A DNA stretch of 39,923 nucleotides, taken from positions 1 to 39,923 of the forward strand of contig JAHHGU010000051.1 of NCBI GenBank assembly GCA_019359765.1, written 5' to 3'. Of this stretch, positions 16,365-25,434 are shown piece by piece. The notes below the pieces were generated by a model. The model made no database searches and was not told the DNA's origin. It saw nothing but the letters and a program-made list of their open reading frames with translations. Made by a program: the position numbers and the translations under genes. The first letter of the stretch is position 1; every line of letters starts with the position of its first letter. Source of the DNA: Aphanothece sp. CMT-3BRIN-NPC111. Its GTDB lineage: Bacteria; Cyanobacteriota; Cyanobacteriia; Cyanobacteriales; JAHHGU01.

Positions 16365-17672
16365 TTAATCCAGATCTTTGTGTGTAAAAGCTCTAGCATT
16401 CGAGCCAGTGTAGGTGGCGGCAATGTGACCATTACCAGCGATTTGGTACTTGTAAGTAACCAATCCTTCTAAGCCCACTGGGCCACGCGGGGGCATTTTT
16501 TGAGTGCTGATTCCTACTTCTGCGCCAAAGCCGTAACGGAAGCCATCAGCAAAGCGAGTCGAACAGTTGTGAAAAACGCCAGCGGCATCGACTTGAGCAA
16601 GGAAGGTGTCAGCAGCGGCTTTCTCTTCTGTCACGATAGCATCGGTATGCCCAGAACCGTAAGTGTTGATGTGCGCGATCGCTTCCTCAAGAGAATCCAC
16701 AATTTTAATAGACAGAATCAAATCGCTGTATTCCGTCGCCCAGTCTGCTTCCGTCGCGGCTGAAATGTCCAGAATTTCACAAGTATGCTCATCCCCCCGT
16801 AATTCCACATTACGTTCTTGCAAGGCACGGGCAACCAGTGGTAGAAATTCTGGGGCAATTGAGCGATGGACGAGCAAAGTTTCAATCGCGTTGCAGGCAG
16901 CTGGATACTGAGTTTTGGCATCTACAGTAATCGCGATCGCATTCTGAATATTAGCTGCTGCGTCCACATAAACATGACAAATCCCTTCTGCATGGCCCAG
17001 CACCGGAATGCGGGTATTATCCTGCACAAACCGGACAAACGAGTTAGAACCTCTGGGAATAATCAGATCCACATATCGATCCAACTGCAACAATGCCAGC
17101 GTTTCCTCTCTAGTCGTCAGCAGTTGCACAACATCTGGATTAACATCAGTCTCAGCTAACCCTTGGCGAATCGCTTTCACTAACGTTTCACAAGAACGAA
17201 CGGCTTCCTGCCCACCCTTGAGGATGACACCGTTGCCAGATTTAATCGCCAGACTAGCAATTTGCATCACCGCATCAGGACGCGCTTCAAAGATAACGCC
17301 CAAAACTCCCAGAGGGCAGCTGACGCGCTTGAGAATTAGCCCTTCATCCAGTTCCCGGTTAATCTGCACCGCACCGACTGGATCTGGCAGTTTGCCGACA
17401 TCTCGCACCCCCGCGATCGCAGCTTTTAGCTTAGTTTCATCTAACTTCAGTCGTGCATAAAGCGCTTTGGCAATCCCCGCTGCCTCAGCTGAAGCGCAAT
17501 CTGCTGCATTCGCTGCCAAAATCTCAGGTGTTGCAGATTCTAAAGCTTGGGCGATCGCTTCAATCGCTTGATTTTTAGCCTCTGTCGAAAAAACAGCCAG
17601 CTGACGCGCAGCTTGACGGGTTGCTATTGCGATCGCGCTTAGGGAAGGGGAAGCAATCTGGGAAACGGTCAT
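16365..17672 (-). CDS. proA: Gamma-glutamyl phosphate reductase
   Basis: A 435-residue ProA, which reduces gamma-glutamyl phosphate to glutamate semialdehyde with NADPH in proline synthesis. It has the aldehyde dehydrogenase fold: G-V-I-F-E-A-R-P-D, the I-P-R-G-S-N-S segment, the catalytic Cys in Y-P-A-A-C-N-A-I-E, and the C-terminal G-F-R-Y-G-F-G-A-E-V-G-I-S-T and R-G-P-V-G-L-E-G-L. A TTG at 17687 would add five residues (M-E-R-S-D), but the ATG at 17672 opens the usual M-T-V-S-Q type of N-terminus. The upstream spacer is full of short repeats. proB is not in the window. Confidence 0.96.
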   Translation of the reverse strand: MTVSQIASPSLSAIAIATRQAARQLAVFSTEAKNQAIEAIAQALESATPEILAANAADCASAEAAGIAKALYARLKLDETKLKAAIAGVRDVGKLPDPVGAVQINRELDEGLILKRVSCPLGVLGVIFEARPDAVMQIASLAIKSGNGVILKGGQEAVRSCETLVKAIRQGLAETDVNPDVVQLLTTREETLALLQLDRYVDLIIPRGSNSFVRFVQDNTRIPVLGHAEGICHVYVDAAANIQNAIAITVDAKTQYPAACNAIETLLVHRSIAPEFLPLVARALQERNVELRGDEHTCEILDISAATEADWATEYSDLILSIKIVDSLEEAIAHINTYGSGHTDAIVTEEKAAADTFLAQVDAAGVFHNCSTRFADGFRYGFGAEVGISTQKMPPRGPVGLEGLVTYKYQIAGNGHIAATYTGSNARAFTHKDLD

Positions 17673-17685
17673 GTCGCTGCGCTCC

Positions 17686-17717
17686 AATTCGTAATTCGTA
17701 ATTCGTAATTCGTAATT
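17686..17717. repeat. Tandem heptamer (GTAATTC) array
   Basis: AATTCGT is repeated four times head to tail just upstream of proA. Short tandemly repeated heptamers of this sort are a known feature of filamentous cyanobacterial spacers. Confidence 0.75.
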
Positions 17718-17723
17718 AATACC

Positions 17724-17798
17724 CCATAAATAAATTTAGGGGCTTGGACATTGATGCTACGCATTTATGAGTTTTCCATAAATAAATTTAGGGGCTTG
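17724..17798. repeat. 23-bp direct repeat with hairpin potential
   Basis: CCATAAATAAATTTAGGGG plus CTTG occurs at 17724-17746 and again at 17776-17798, 52 bp apart. The first copy, extended by CC on its left, folds as CCCC-(A)-TAAAT / ATTTA-GGGG, nine base pairs with one bulged A. Confidence 0.7.
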
Positions 17799-18030
17799 AA
17801 ACCGGGGATTACGAATTATTTTGGTCATGGGTCTGGATCTAATACTGGCACGTAAGCCAAAGTTTAACAAAATGCTGGCTTCTCTTCCCAGAAATGTCAA
17901 TAGCTACAATCGCTTCTGGTTGCTTGTCCAAGCTTGTGTATTACCGCCATGAATAGACGCAAACATGGGAAGCGAGGTTTTCAGGTTTAACGTTGACGGT
18001 GAAAAGGTTTCAGATGAAAACCGCTGCAAG

Positions 18031-19221
18031 TTAAACTTGAAAGCCCATTTCTTGTAATCCTTGGCAAAGTCGCTGTGCTTCGTCAGGGTTATGCTGTTGG
18101 TGAAGTGCGATCGCATCTCGAAACGCTGCTAAACTTTCTGGTACGTTACCAGTTTTCAGCAGTACAACTCCTAAATTTTGGTAAGCGTCTGCATAGTTGG
18201 GATTAAGTTCAATCGCTTTACGGTAGGATGCGATCGCATCCTCAAAAAGTCCCATAGCCTTCAACGTCATCCCCAGATTGTAGTAACCTGTCGTAAAATT
18301 GGGGTCAATCTCCAAAGCCGTACAGTAAGCTTTTCTAGCATTCGCCAAATCCCCAGCTGCTTTCAGTAAGTTTCCCAAATTGTTGTAAGCATCCAGCTTT
18401 AGGATCGGTAAAACTGGCTGTTGGATTGCAGCTTGATAATGTACCGCCGCCTGAGCGAAATTTGGTAGACGGGTGTAGGCATTACCGAGATGGTAGTGCA
18501 GTTCGTACAAAATAGAAGCATCTACTTCATTTGAAGTTAAGCCGCGCTTTAGTAATTCGATTCCTTGACTCTGTTGACCAACATCAATATAAAGTCCTCC
18601 CAACTTGCTGCATACATAAGGATCGTTGGGGTGAGTTGCCAGAAATCCTTCCATCGTGGTTCTGGCTTTAGTAAGTTTGTCTCGCGATGCGATCGCACCT
18701 GGTTGATAGCCATAATGCAGCATCGCCACCTCCGGCAAATAGCCCACCTGCCACTGAGGTTCCCGCTGCAACAGCGCTTGCACGCTATCATCTACCATTG
18801 CATGATAAGGGCGAGAAAAGCGCACCTCTGGGTGATGGCGAAATAGACGCGAAACTAGAGAATAAGGAGATTGAGACGCGCCGACTTCTTGGCGCACCAG
18901 GTTGATTAAGATGTGGCGATCGCTCTCGATTGCTTGTTTCAGTTGCGGCACAATTTCCGGCACCAGCACTTCATCGGCATCCAGAACTAAAACCCAGTCC
19001 CCCTGCACATACTTCAGGGACTCATTGCGGGCAGCGGAGAAGTCGTTGCACCATTGAAAGTGATAAACCTTCGCGCCAAATTCTCTGGCAATTTCTGGAG
19101 TGCGATCGCTCGATCCAGTATCCAGCACCACCATTTCATCTACCACGTCCTTAACGCTACTGAGGCATTGCGGCAGTGCTGCCTCTTCGTTTTTAACAAT
19201 TATGCATAAACTTAGCTTCAT
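18031..19221 (-). CDS. Family 2 glycosyltransferase with C-terminal TPR domain
   Basis: A 396-residue protein. Residues ~1-220 are a GT-A fold: L-S-L-C-I-I-V-K-N-E-E at the N-terminus, V-V-L-D-T-G-S-S-D-R-T, the metal-binding D-A-D-E at about 82-85, and H-Y-G-Y later. Residues ~225-385 hold about four TPR units (Y-N-L-G-M-T-L-K-A-M-G and similar). This SunS-like arrangement transfers sugars to proteins or glycans; the acceptor is unknown. The start is well supported: AAGGGGG lies five bases before the ATG. Confidence 0.92.
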   Translation of the reverse strand: MKLSLCIIVKNEEAALPQCLSSVKDVVDEMVVLDTGSSDRTPEIAREFGAKVYHFQWCNDFSAARNESLKYVQGDWVLVLDADEVLVPEIVPQLKQAIESDRHILINLVRQEVGASQSPYSLVSRLFRHHPEVRFSRPYHAMVDDSVQALLQREPQWQVGYLPEVAMLHYGYQPGAIASRDKLTKARTTMEGFLATHPNDPYVCSKLGGLYIDVGQQSQGIELLKRGLTSNEVDASILYELHYHLGNAYTRLPNFAQAAVHYQAAIQQPVLPILKLDAYNNLGNLLKAAGDLANARKAYCTALEIDPNFTTGYYNLGMTLKAMGLFEDAIASYRKAIELNPNYADAYQNLGVVLLKTGNVPESLAAFRDAIALHQQHNPDEAQRLCQGLQEMGFQV

Positions 19222-19584
19222 ATTACCCCCTTAAACATATTGAAAGATTTCGTTCCCATACAAATGTTAAGATTTGATTAATTATTCTCTCACCAGATTT
19301 TATTAACCATTATGGCAACTGCTATAACCCAGAAAATAGAAAAAATCTTAGCTTTTGATAGACATATCCTGTCTCATAGTAATCATTCCTCTTATTACAG
19401 AAACAAGTTTGCACATAGCTGGCAATCCCTAGCCTTGGTAGTCTTCTCATCGGTGATAGTGCTGCTAGTGGAGGGCATTAGCGTGGGCGTAGTCTTCCCA
19501 TAGGGAACCACAACGAAGTCGAGCGCGACATTTTATGTAAATAATATATTTTGCTTCGCGCCTAAAAATTTGAGGTGTCAAAAG
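19222..19584. other. Divergent spacer between two glycosyltransferase genes
   Basis: About 360 bp. It contains a doubtful 63-residue frame (19312-19503) and, near 19480-19545, a GC-rich palindromic stretch (GTAGTCTTCCCATAGGGAA) of dispersed-repeat type. Promoters for both flanking genes should lie here but are not recognisable. Confidence 0.5.
19312..19503 (+). CDS. Possible small membrane protein, unknown
   Basis: A 63-residue frame starting M-A-T-A-I-T-Q-K-I-E with one hydrophobic segment near the C-terminus (L-A-L-V-V-F-S-S-V-I-V-L-L-V). No ribosome-binding site is visible, and its last residues are encoded by a dispersed repeat, so it may be a truncated or chance frame. Confidence 0.25.
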   Translation: MATAITQKIEKILAFDRHILSHSNHSSYYRNKFAHSWQSLALVVFSSVIVLLVEGISVGVVFP

Positions 19585-21351
19585 TTGAAAGCTATTGCTA
19601 AAAGTCGCTGGTTCCATCCCTTATTGCTTGTATTGTGGCTGCTTATCGGTACTGGTTTGCGCCTGACCGCTCTAACATCAAAAACTCTCTGGAGTGATGA
19701 AGTTGCCACCATGGTATTTAGTTTGGGCAATAGTTTTAGAACAGTGCCCCTCAATCAGGCGATCGCACTCTCTACTCTCCTACAGCCCTTGCAACCTAAT
19801 CCGCAAGCCGGGATTGTTACTGTAATTAACCATTTAATGACAGAAAGCACCCATCCGCCGGCCTATTTTGCACTAGCTCACCTGTGGATGAAGCTGTTTC
19901 CAGCAGACGCGGGACTTGCTTCGGTATGGGCAGCGCGATCGCTCCCCGTACTTCTAGGTGTAGTATCCATTCCAGCCATGTTTGGCTTAGGCTGGCTAGC
20001 ATGTCGTTCTCGCTTAGTAGGTCAAATTGCAGCCGCCCTGATGGCGGTTTCGCCCTTCAGCATTGCCTTAGCTCAAGAAGCACGTCATTACACCTTGGCG
20101 ATTTTATGCGTGATTGCTTCCCTTTCTTGCTTAGTAGTTGCCATACGAACTATCCACCATCGCACCTACTTACCTGTTTGGGTGGGATTAACCTGGGTGA
20201 TAGTCAATTGTTTAGGGATGGCCACTCATTACTTTTTCATTCTCACTCTCTGCGCTGAAGCCTTGGTATTAATTGGTTTTGCGATTAATCGCTTATCTGA
20301 AATTGCCAATTTCAAAACTTGGTGGCGGATCTACGCGGTGGCTGCTGGTACAGCAGCGGGGTGCTTAGTCTGGCTACCTGCTTGGCAACATATTTCTAGT
20401 AATAGCCTCACTCAATGGATTTATGGTGGCGATCGCAGTAGCTTCAGCTGGCTAGAACCAATTAGTCAAGCTTTAGCTGCTTGGATAACAATGATGTTTT
20501 TGTTACCTGTAGAAGTAACAAATAAATTAATAGTAGTTCTCTCAGCTTTATTGCTGTTATTTTTCTCTATATGGACTACTTTTATCTTATACCGGGGCAT
20601 CCGCATCCAGAGAATGCAACCGGAAAGCAGTTTAGCTATCCAGGTTCTGGGCAGTTTTGTATTAGGGGCCGTTATTTTATTTTTCGGTCTTACTTATACC
20701 AAATTCCCGGATCTACTAAGCGGTATTAGGTATAACTTTGTCTATTTTCCAGCAGTAATAGTTTTGCTGGCAGCTAGTCTGGCAACTTCTTGGCATACTC
20801 CTAAAACTCAAGCCGGGATAAGATTGCCATCCCCTCAAGGTTCATTGTCTATCCTGCGTAGCCTCAGAATCGGCGGTAAAAAAGCAGTTGTGCTGATTTG
20901 GCTTATGGGACTCCTGGGTGGGCTAACAGTAATCTCGGATCTCGGCTATCACAAACCCTACCGTCCCGATCTATTAATGCACACCATCCAAAAAGTATCT
21001 CAGTCTCCAGTCCTGATCGCCATTAACCACTACAACCATATAGAAACAGCAAAAATGATCGGTTTAGGCTGGGAGTTCCAACGAAACAATGCTTTACATT
21101 CGGCAGCATCTCCCCAATTTTTGTTAGGACATCAAAACTGTGACCCCACTCCAGGGAAAGAGTGTGCAGCCCTTACAGCCTTATTGCAACAAACGCTTCC
21201 CCAATTGCCACGACCTCTAGATTTATGGACAGTAAATTTCCCAGCCCCTGTAAATCTAGAAGCACAAAACTGTTTTAGCGATTTCCCCTCTTGGCCACAA
21301 GCACATGGCTACGATTATCAGCTTTATCACTGCCCCAAGCTTGTTAAGTAG
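19585..21351 (+). CDS. Membrane glycosyltransferase, GT39/ArnT-like (C-type fold)
   Basis: About 588 residues with roughly ten hydrophobic helices. The first loop has L-W-S-D-E-V-A-T, placing acidic residues just after helix 1 as in PMT/ArnT enzymes that use polyprenyl-phosphate sugars; H-P-P-A-Y-F-A-L and A-Q-E-A-R-H-Y-T-L follow, also typical. The C-terminal ~150 residues are soluble and lie outside the membrane. A TTG at 19570 is possible, but the GAGG at 19572-19575 is well placed for the TTG at 19585. It is divergent from the other glycosyltransferase; both may serve cell-surface glycosylation. Confidence 0.85.
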   Translation: MKAIAKSRWFHPLLLVLWLLIGTGLRLTALTSKTLWSDEVATMVFSLGNSFRTVPLNQAIALSTLLQPLQPNPQAGIVTVINHLMTESTHPPAYFALAHLWMKLFPADAGLASVWAARSLPVLLGVVSIPAMFGLGWLACRSRLVGQIAAALMAVSPFSIALAQEARHYTLAILCVIASLSCLVVAIRTIHHRTYLPVWVGLTWVIVNCLGMATHYFFILTLCAEALVLIGFAINRLSEIANFKTWWRIYAVAAGTAAGCLVWLPAWQHISSNSLTQWIYGGDRSSFSWLEPISQALAAWITMMFLLPVEVTNKLIVVLSALLLLFFSIWTTFILYRGIRIQRMQPESSLAIQVLGSFVLGAVILFFGLTYTKFPDLLSGIRYNFVYFPAVIVLLAASLATSWHTPKTQAGIRLPSPQGSLSILRSLRIGGKKAVVLIWLMGLLGGLTVISDLGYHKPYRPDLLMHTIQKVSQSPVLIAINHYNHIETAKMIGLGWEFQRNNALHSAASPQFLLGHQNCDPTPGKECAALTALLQQTLPQLPRPLDLWTVNFPAPVNLEAQNCFSDFPSWPQAHGYDYQLYHCPKLVK

Positions 21352-21687
21352 AAAATACTACAAGTAGAGACGTTCCGGCGGAACGCCTCTACTAACAGGC
21401 AGCGATTGATCCCCATCTCTCAAGGCGGAATAGATAAACTGAAGCGCACCTCCGCCCTGAATGAGTGCAGCATAAGGATTTTCCAACTTTCTCAGTTAGG
21501 CAATTACCACATCTCAAGTTAAGCGGCTTTTATACCCAAAGTAATACCAACTCAAGTTATTGGTTGAGTTTTCTCCACCGTGTAGTTCTTCCCTGTGATA
21601 GAGGATCGACATGAGTTCAATTGATTATATTAAACATAACAAGAAAAGAAAAAAAGAAAAACTCAAATTTACAAAGGAGCAAAGGAA
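21352..21687. other. Spacer with palindromic repeat before GlsB/YeaQ gene
   Basis: Holds the 29-bp palindrome at 21364-21392, which may end the upstream transcript, and otherwise no feature I can support. The A/G-rich run before 21688 includes the Shine-Dalgarno sequence of the next gene. Confidence 0.5.
21364..21392. repeat. GACGTTCC-type palindrome, copy 2 (long)
   Basis: GTAGAGACGTTCC-GGC-GGAACGCCTCTAC: a 13-bp stem with one A-C mismatch, 12 bases after the glycosyltransferase stop. Its core is shared with 3895-3910 and 22203-22223. It could act as a terminator hairpin in this position. Confidence 0.75.
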
Positions 21688-21957
21688 ATGGGTATTATTG
21701 CTTGGATAGTTTTAGGTCTGATTGCTGGAGCTATTGCCAAAGCTATTTATCCCGGTCATCAAGGTGGCGGTATCGTTGCCACAATAGTTTTGGGAATTGT
21801 GGGTGCCTTAGTTGGTGGTTTCTTAGGTCAACTCTTACTGGGAAGCAGCGGTGGGGCATCGTATGCAGCTTTGACAATACCAAGTGTTGCTTTTGCAGTC
21901 ATTGGCGCAATGGTGGTAATTTTCCTGTGGGGTCTGTTAACTCGCCAAAGCGCATAA
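21688..21957 (+). CDS. GlsB/YeaQ/YmgE-family small membrane protein
   Basis: An 89-residue, Gly-rich protein with three hydrophobic helices: I-I-A-W-I-V-L-G-L-I-A-G, G-G-I-V-A-T-I-V-L-G-I-V-G-A and S-V-A-F-A-V-I-G-A-M-V-V-I-F. The family (also called transglycosylase-associated) is stress-linked in many bacteria, but its biochemical role is unknown. Start supported by AAAGGAG upstream. It is a single gene with its own terminator. Confidence 0.92.
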   Translation: MGIIAWIVLGLIAGAIAKAIYPGHQGGGIVATIVLGIVGALVGGFLGQLLLGSSGGASYAALTIPSVAFAVIGAMVVIFLWGLLTRQSA

Positions 21958-21989
21958 GCCTTAAAAATTTTCTATCTTTTATTTTTTGT

Positions 21990-22022
21990 AAGAATCCTCC
22001 AAGAGAAGCTTGGGGGGTTCTT
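21990..22022 (+). terminator. Rho-independent terminator of GlsB/YeaQ gene
   Basis: AAGAATCCTCCAAG pairs with CTTGGGGGGTTCTT over 14 bp (two G-U pairs) around a 5-nt loop, followed by AATTAATTTTG. It lies 32 bases after the stop. Confidence 0.85.
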
Positions 22023-22074
22023 AATTAATTTTGTTCGTACAGGTAAGTAGTAAGTATGGAGTCATAATTATTGG

Positions 22075-22108
22075 TAGGATGGGTAGAGTAATAGTGAAAC
22101 CCATCAAA
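22075..22108. repeat. TAGGAYGGGTAGAG dispersed repeat, copy 1
   Basis: Matches 31021-31055 in both flanking blocks: TAGGA(T/C)GGGTAGAG, then AGTG, then ACCCATCAAA. The GGGT...ACCC ends form a short stem. Confidence 0.6.
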
Positions 22109-22202
22109 ATATGCCCATACTTAGGTTTCATAACATCAATCAAACATAGATTACTATTGTATAGCAGTGGACACATCGCTGAGGACAAGCGAACTTTGGT
22201 CA

Positions 22203-22223
22203 AGACGTTCCATCGGAACGTCT
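22203..22223. repeat. GACGTTCC-type palindrome, copy 3
   Basis: AGACGTTCC-ATC-GGAACGTCT, a perfect 9-bp stem, followed by CTAC as in copy 2. Confidence 0.7.
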
Positions 22224-22562
22224 CTACTAAATTTATAGATGTCCTAACTGTCTTGGCGATTGCTATATTTAATTAAGTTGACTTACTTAAGAGAAATATT
22301 TTTAACCCCATAATTTTTAGGCTAGATACCTGACCTGGCATAATTCCTATTAATTAGGATATCGGCATCCTCATTGGTAATGAACTGATATCCTATAAAA
22401 AAAACCGTTTAGATGCCTGAATTAAGTACTGGTATCTGTAATCATATGTGTTTAAAAATATATTAAAACCAGTTTTGGATAGGTTCTTAAAACCTTGGGT
22501 AGTGTCCTAGTTGCCTTCGGCCTGTGGGCGATCGCTACATAGCAGTTTTAAATCATTCATGA

Positions 22563-22656
22563 ATTTATACCCCCGGCTGTTGCCATCCTCCCAAAGTAGC
22601 AGGTGGACTCTAGGGGAGGGCGGTGAGATTTCACAACTCAAATAGGATTGCTATAG
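22563..22656. repeat. TATAGCAATCC dispersed element, copy 1
   Basis: Shares its frame with 34707-34806: ACCCCC-GGCTGTT at the left, a variable hairpin middle, AGGGG(A/G)GG..GTG, then TTTCACAA and AGGATTGCTATA at the right end. The variable middle and conserved ends suggest a mobile or structured element. Confidence 0.6.
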
Positions 22657-22713
22657 TTTGAAGGCGTTAAATTGACAGTGGGGCTATCACTCACAAGCTT
22701 AAGGAGATGCAAA

Positions 22714-23505
22714 ATGCTGGAGTTATACCAATTTGAACTATCCCAGTACTCGGAAAAAGTGCGGCTGATTCTTGATTACAAAGGGCTGGAATACCGCAAG
22801 ATAGAGGTGACTCCAGGAGTCGGACAACTGGAACTCTTCCGGCTGTCCGGTCAAAGAAAAGTGCCAGTGCTGAAAGATGGGAATACTGCGATCGCAGATT
22901 CAACAGCGATCGCAATGTACCTGGACAAGCATTATCCAGACCACCCCCTGATCCCGGTTGACCCCAAACAACGGGGACTGTGCTTACTCATAGAAGAGTG
23001 GGCTGACGAATCAATTGGTATTAAAAGCCGCAAAGTACTGTTTGAGGGGCTAAGCAAAAATCTCAACCTACGTGCTTCAGTTTTACCCAGTGGGACGCCA
23101 GATATTGTCAAAAACCTAGTAGGTGCCTTGCCAGGTGAAGTCGTCGATCTCCTGGGTTTTGGTGTTGGTTATAGCCCAGACGCCATAAAAGAGGCTAAAG
23201 AAGCCCTAAAGCAAGATTTAGAAGCCCTCAGCCTGATGCTGCTAGATAGCCCTTATCTAGTCGCTGACTACCCGACGCTGGCAGATTTTGCCGTAGCGGG
23301 GCTGAGTATGCTGCTAAAGTTTCCTGATGGCCCCTATATAGACATCCCAGAGGCGCTAAAAGGTAAAGGAGTTCCTGGCTTCGCCGATAACGCTGCCTAC
23401 GAACCGTTTTTCAACTGGCGCGATCGCCTGTATGCCCAATATCGCAAACCCATGACCCTCACCAGCACCCCCGCATCCGCGCCGACATCAATTGATATTG
23501 ATTAG
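22714..23505 (+). CDS. Glutathione S-transferase-like protein
   Basis: 263 residues. An N-terminal thioredoxin-fold domain (1-80) has Y-Q-F-E-L-S-Q-Y-S-E-K-V-R, the cis-Pro in R-K-V-P-V-L and the glutathione-binding D-S-T-A-I at 65-69 or so; a helical C-terminal domain follows. Members conjugate glutathione or act as glutathione-dependent reductases; here a Ser-Gln-Tyr-Ser stretch stands where Cys- or Ser-type enzymes have their active residue. AAGGAG at 22701-22706 fixes the ATG at 22714; an in-frame TTG at 22672 is less likely. Confidence 0.9.
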   Translation: MLELYQFELSQYSEKVRLILDYKGLEYRKIEVTPGVGQLELFRLSGQRKVPVLKDGNTAIADSTAIAMYLDKHYPDHPLIPVDPKQRGLCLLIEEWADESIGIKSRKVLFEGLSKNLNLRASVLPSGTPDIVKNLVGALPGEVVDLLGFGVGYSPDAIKEAKEALKQDLEALSLMLLDSPYLVADYPTLADFAVAGLSMLLKFPDGPYIDIPEALKGKGVPGFADNAAYEPFFNWRDRLYAQYRKPMTLTSTPASAPTSIDID

Positions 23506-23705
23506 GTAGAAGGTTTCTGTTATAGCAATTAGCAGTTAGCTATTAGCTTTTAGTAAGCTGGCTTATCTCCCTAGTGATGAAAGTAACCAGTCAATTTAGC
23601 TTGCTCAAAAGTTCGCTAATTGCTAATTGCTTTTTTACGACATCAAATTTGGTTCAAGCCTCGTCCCACTATGCAGGGCGAGGTCAATCTAACATCTAAA
23701 ATCTT

Positions 23706-25430
23706 ATGAATTTGGATAGACCATTAGGCTCAGTCATTCAAGGTTCCCTCAGCGAGGGATTAGAAGTCCGACTACACCCGGATGTCTCTGTGGAAGATAT
23801 GCGCGTGGGAAAATTCCTGGTTGTCAGGGGTGTGCGCTCGGATTTTTTCTGTATGCTCACGGATGTCTCCCTGGGAACTTCCAGTAACCGGATTATCGCT
23901 AATCCGCCCAGTCCCGATGATGATTTTTTGCAAGCTGTGCTGGCTGGGAGTGGCACCTATGGCACCGTCAATCTAACGCCGATGTTAATGTTGACTCGCG
24001 AACCAGCATTCCCGGCGTTCAATGGCAAGTTGGATGGACAGCTTCCTCCTGGCGCATCATCGCTAGGGTCTTTTCAGGCGCAAACTAGCACTGAGATGGA
24101 AATGCTGCCAGTCAAAACAATTCCCAGTCATTTTAGCCAGGTATACGATGCCAGCGAGCGCGACTTCCGCGCCGTCTTTGGCTGGGAAGACGATCCCCGT
24201 CGGTGCAACTTTGCCATCGGTCAACCTCTTGACATGGAGGTTCCAGTATGCATAGACTTAAACCGTTTTGTAGAACGAAGCAACGGCGTTTTTGGGAAAT
24301 CTGGAACTGGTAAATCCTTTCTCACCCGCCTGCTGTTATCTGGCATTATTCGCAAACAGGCTGCTGTTAACTTAATTTTTGATATGCACTCGGAGTATGG
24401 CTGGGAAGCCGTCTCTGAAGGTAAAAACTTCAGCACCGTCAAAGGCTTGCGGCAGCTGTTTCCAGGACAAGTCCAGGTTTACACCCTCGACCCCCAATCC
24501 ACCAAACGCCGTGGCGTCACAGACGCCCAGGAACTATACCTCAGCTACGATCAAATTGAAATTGAAGACATCAGACTGGTGGGGCGAGAGTTAAATATCT
24601 CCGAAGCTAGCTTGGAAAATGCCAACATCCTGTACGGCGAGTTTGGCAAATCCTGGATTATCCAACTGCTGGGTATGACTAACGAGGAAATCCAGATGTT
24701 TTGCGAGGAAAAAAAGGGCCACAAAGGTTCGATTATGGCCTTGCAGCGTAAACTTTTGCGCCTGGATAACCTCAAATATATGCGTACAGCCTGCCCCCAA
24801 AATTACGTCAGTCAAATTTTGCAATCTTTGGAAGCTGGTAAGCATGTAGTGATTGAGTTTGGTTCTCAGTCAGATATGCTTTCCTATATGTTGGTGACCA
24901 ATACAATTACCCGCCGCATTCACCAAGCATATGTCCGCAAGGCAGAACAGTTTTTGCAGAGCAAAAATCCCAGCGATCGCCCCCGCCAGCTAGTTATTAC
25001 AATAGAAGAAGCTCATCGGTTTCTTGACCCAGGCGTGGTACAAAGTACCATTTTTGGTACAATAGCCCGCGAAATGCGGAAATACTTCGTCACTCTCCTC
25101 ATCGTGGATCAGCGCCCCTCTGGAATTGATAACGAAGTTATGTCCCAGATTGGCACCCGCATCACCGCCTTGCTCAACGATGAGAAAGATATCGACGCTA
25201 TCTTCACTGGTGTCTCTGGTGCTGGCAATCTACGCACGGTTCTCGCTAAACTCGACTCCAAGCAACAAGCCCTGATCTTGGGCCATGCCGTTCCTATGCC
25301 AGTAGTGGTGCGTACCCGTCCCTACGACGAAACATTCTATGCGGAAATTGGGGATACAGCTTGGGCAGAAATGCCGGATGCCGATGTATTCGCCGCTGCT
25401 GAAGCCGCAAAAGCTGATTTGGGCTTCTAA
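23706..25430 (+). CDS. HerA-type ATPase (DUF87, HAS-barrel plus RecA-like domain)
   Basis: 574 residues. The N-terminal ~100 residues resemble the HAS barrel. Walker A is G-K-S-G-T-G-K-S-F (197-205), L-I-F-D-M-H-S-E-Y-G follows, and the Walker B-like I-T-I-E-E-A-H-R-F lies near 430-440, then D-Q-R-P-S-G-I-D with a candidate arginine finger. HerA proteins are hexameric DNA-pumping ATPases of the FtsK-HerA superfamily and in archaea work with the nuclease NurA for end resection. No nuclease gene is adjacent. The insert between the Walker motifs is long, which is usual for this cyanobacterial group as far as I recall. Single gene. Confidence 0.9.
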   Translation: MNLDRPLGSVIQGSLSEGLEVRLHPDVSVEDMRVGKFLVVRGVRSDFFCMLTDVSLGTSSNRIIANPPSPDDDFLQAVLAGSGTYGTVNLTPMLMLTREPAFPAFNGKLDGQLPPGASSLGSFQAQTSTEMEMLPVKTIPSHFSQVYDASERDFRAVFGWEDDPRRCNFAIGQPLDMEVPVCIDLNRFVERSNGVFGKSGTGKSFLTRLLLSGIIRKQAAVNLIFDMHSEYGWEAVSEGKNFSTVKGLRQLFPGQVQVYTLDPQSTKRRGVTDAQELYLSYDQIEIEDIRLVGRELNISEASLENANILYGEFGKSWIIQLLGMTNEEIQMFCEEKKGHKGSIMALQRKLLRLDNLKYMRTACPQNYVSQILQSLEAGKHVVIEFGSQSDMLSYMLVTNTITRRIHQAYVRKAEQFLQSKNPSDRPRQLVITIEEAHRFLDPGVVQSTIFGTIAREMRKYFVTLLIVDQRPSGIDNEVMSQIGTRITALLNDEKDIDAIFTGVSGAGNLRTVLAKLDSKQQALILGHAVPMPVVVRTRPYDETFYAEIGDTAWAEMPDADVFAAAEAAKADLGF

Positions 25431-25434
25431 ATCA

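Larger units (their letters stand above)
17673..18030. other. Intergenic region with heptamer and 23-bp direct repeats
   Basis: About 358 bp between proA and the glycosyltransferase (same strand). Its left third consists of tandem GTAATTC heptamers and a 23-bp duplicated hairpin unit; the rest shows no coding frame I trust. A GGTTTTCA...TGAAAACC inverted repeat around 17973-18025 may help end the glycosyltransferase transcript. Confidence 0.6.
22023..22713. other. Repeat-rich intergenic region
   Basis: About 690 bp with no convincing gene. It contains three dispersed elements: TAGGATGGGTAGAG...ACCCATCAAA at 22075-22108, the GACGTTCC palindrome at 22203-22223, and a ~95-bp element at 22563-22656. 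A GATTGCTATA motif occurs at about 22257 and 22648. Confidence 0.6.

Noticed and set aside
22031..22276. An 81-codon plus-strand frame in the repeat-rich gap
   Set aside because: Built from two dispersed repeats; no start signals or protein-like pattern.
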